From positions 1 through 13,260 of the forward strand of contig CAYUIS010000148.1 of the NCBI GenBank assembly GCA_964444825.1: a stretch of DNA of 13,260 bases, read 5' to 3'. Source of the stretch: CAYUIS01 sp964444825 (GTDB lineage: Bacteria; Chloroflexota; Anaerolineae; B4-G1). This document shows positions 13,223 through 13,260 of the stretch, piece by piece (position 1 is the first letter of the stretch; every line of letters starts with the position of its first letter). Made by a program: the position numbers and the translations under genes. The notes below the pieces were generated by a model. That model was not told the origin of the DNA. It worked only from the letters and a program-made list of their open reading frames with translations, and did no database searches.

Positions 13223-13260
13223 CAATACTCTCCACAAAGCTCTGCAGTGTCTATTCTGTC
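13222..13260 (-). CDS. higB: HigB-type toxin, last 12 codons (cut by window edge)
   Basis: The minus strand reads DRIDTAELCGEY and stops at TGA (13224-13222), overlapping the antitoxin ATG by one base. HigB toxins (mRNA interferases of the RelE-like superfamily) usually end in a motif like 'HxEYDxIDAxxI', to which DRIDTAEL corresponds. Together with the HigA-type gene that follows, this makes the call likely although only the tail is visible. Confidence 0.6.
   Translation of the reverse strand, partial: DRIDTAELCGEY

Overview
The window looks like chromosome from a high-GC, free-living bacterium, most likely Chloroflexota (Anaerolineae-like). This is an inference from the gene families: a secreted DUF3160 protein and a beta-helix lipoprotein that both end in a short 'PLLLR/PVTIR' tail, many dispersed intergenic repeats, and ordinary sigma-70-type promoters with Shine-Dalgarno sites. 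There are no rRNA or tRNA genes, CRISPR arrays or transposases.

Layout. Positions 1-349 hold no protein gene but contain a consensus promoter, a foldable segment and a terminator, a candidate small RNA. An alpha/beta hydrolase (350-1021, minus) and a small zinc-ribbon protein (1297-1548, plus) diverge from about 1022-1296. A repeat-rich gap follows. Then, on the minus strand, come a small lipoprotein, a large beta-helix lipoprotein and a two-helix membrane protein (1742-4394). Positions 4395-5772 are gene-poor: a tiny zinc-ribbon gene, a 48-residue membrane peptide gene with a very good ribosome site, and a probable gene fragment. A VanZ-like protein, the DUF3160 protein and a GT39 glycosyltransferase fill 5773-10731 on the minus strand. 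A decayed XRE regulator and a LysE-type exporter lie on the plus strand (10967-11964). The right end holds the last codons of a HigB toxin, a HigA antitoxin with a long extra tail, and a third co-directional gene.

The most notable observation is a dispersed element of about 150 bp present three times (4435-4581, 8733-8885, 11999-12152), always in the same orientation. Read on the minus strand, each copy has a -35 box, an exactly 17-nt spacer and TATACT, then three stem-loops whose pairing is kept by compensatory or wobble changes between copies. Two copies sit directly in front of genes (the membrane protein and the DUF3160 protein), like a portable promoter plus structured leader RNA. The third lies between convergent genes.

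The second candidate system is the higB-higA-third gene cluster. An antitoxin with a tail of about 60 residues followed by a small third gene recalls toxin-antitoxin-chaperone modules, but the third protein does not look like SecB.
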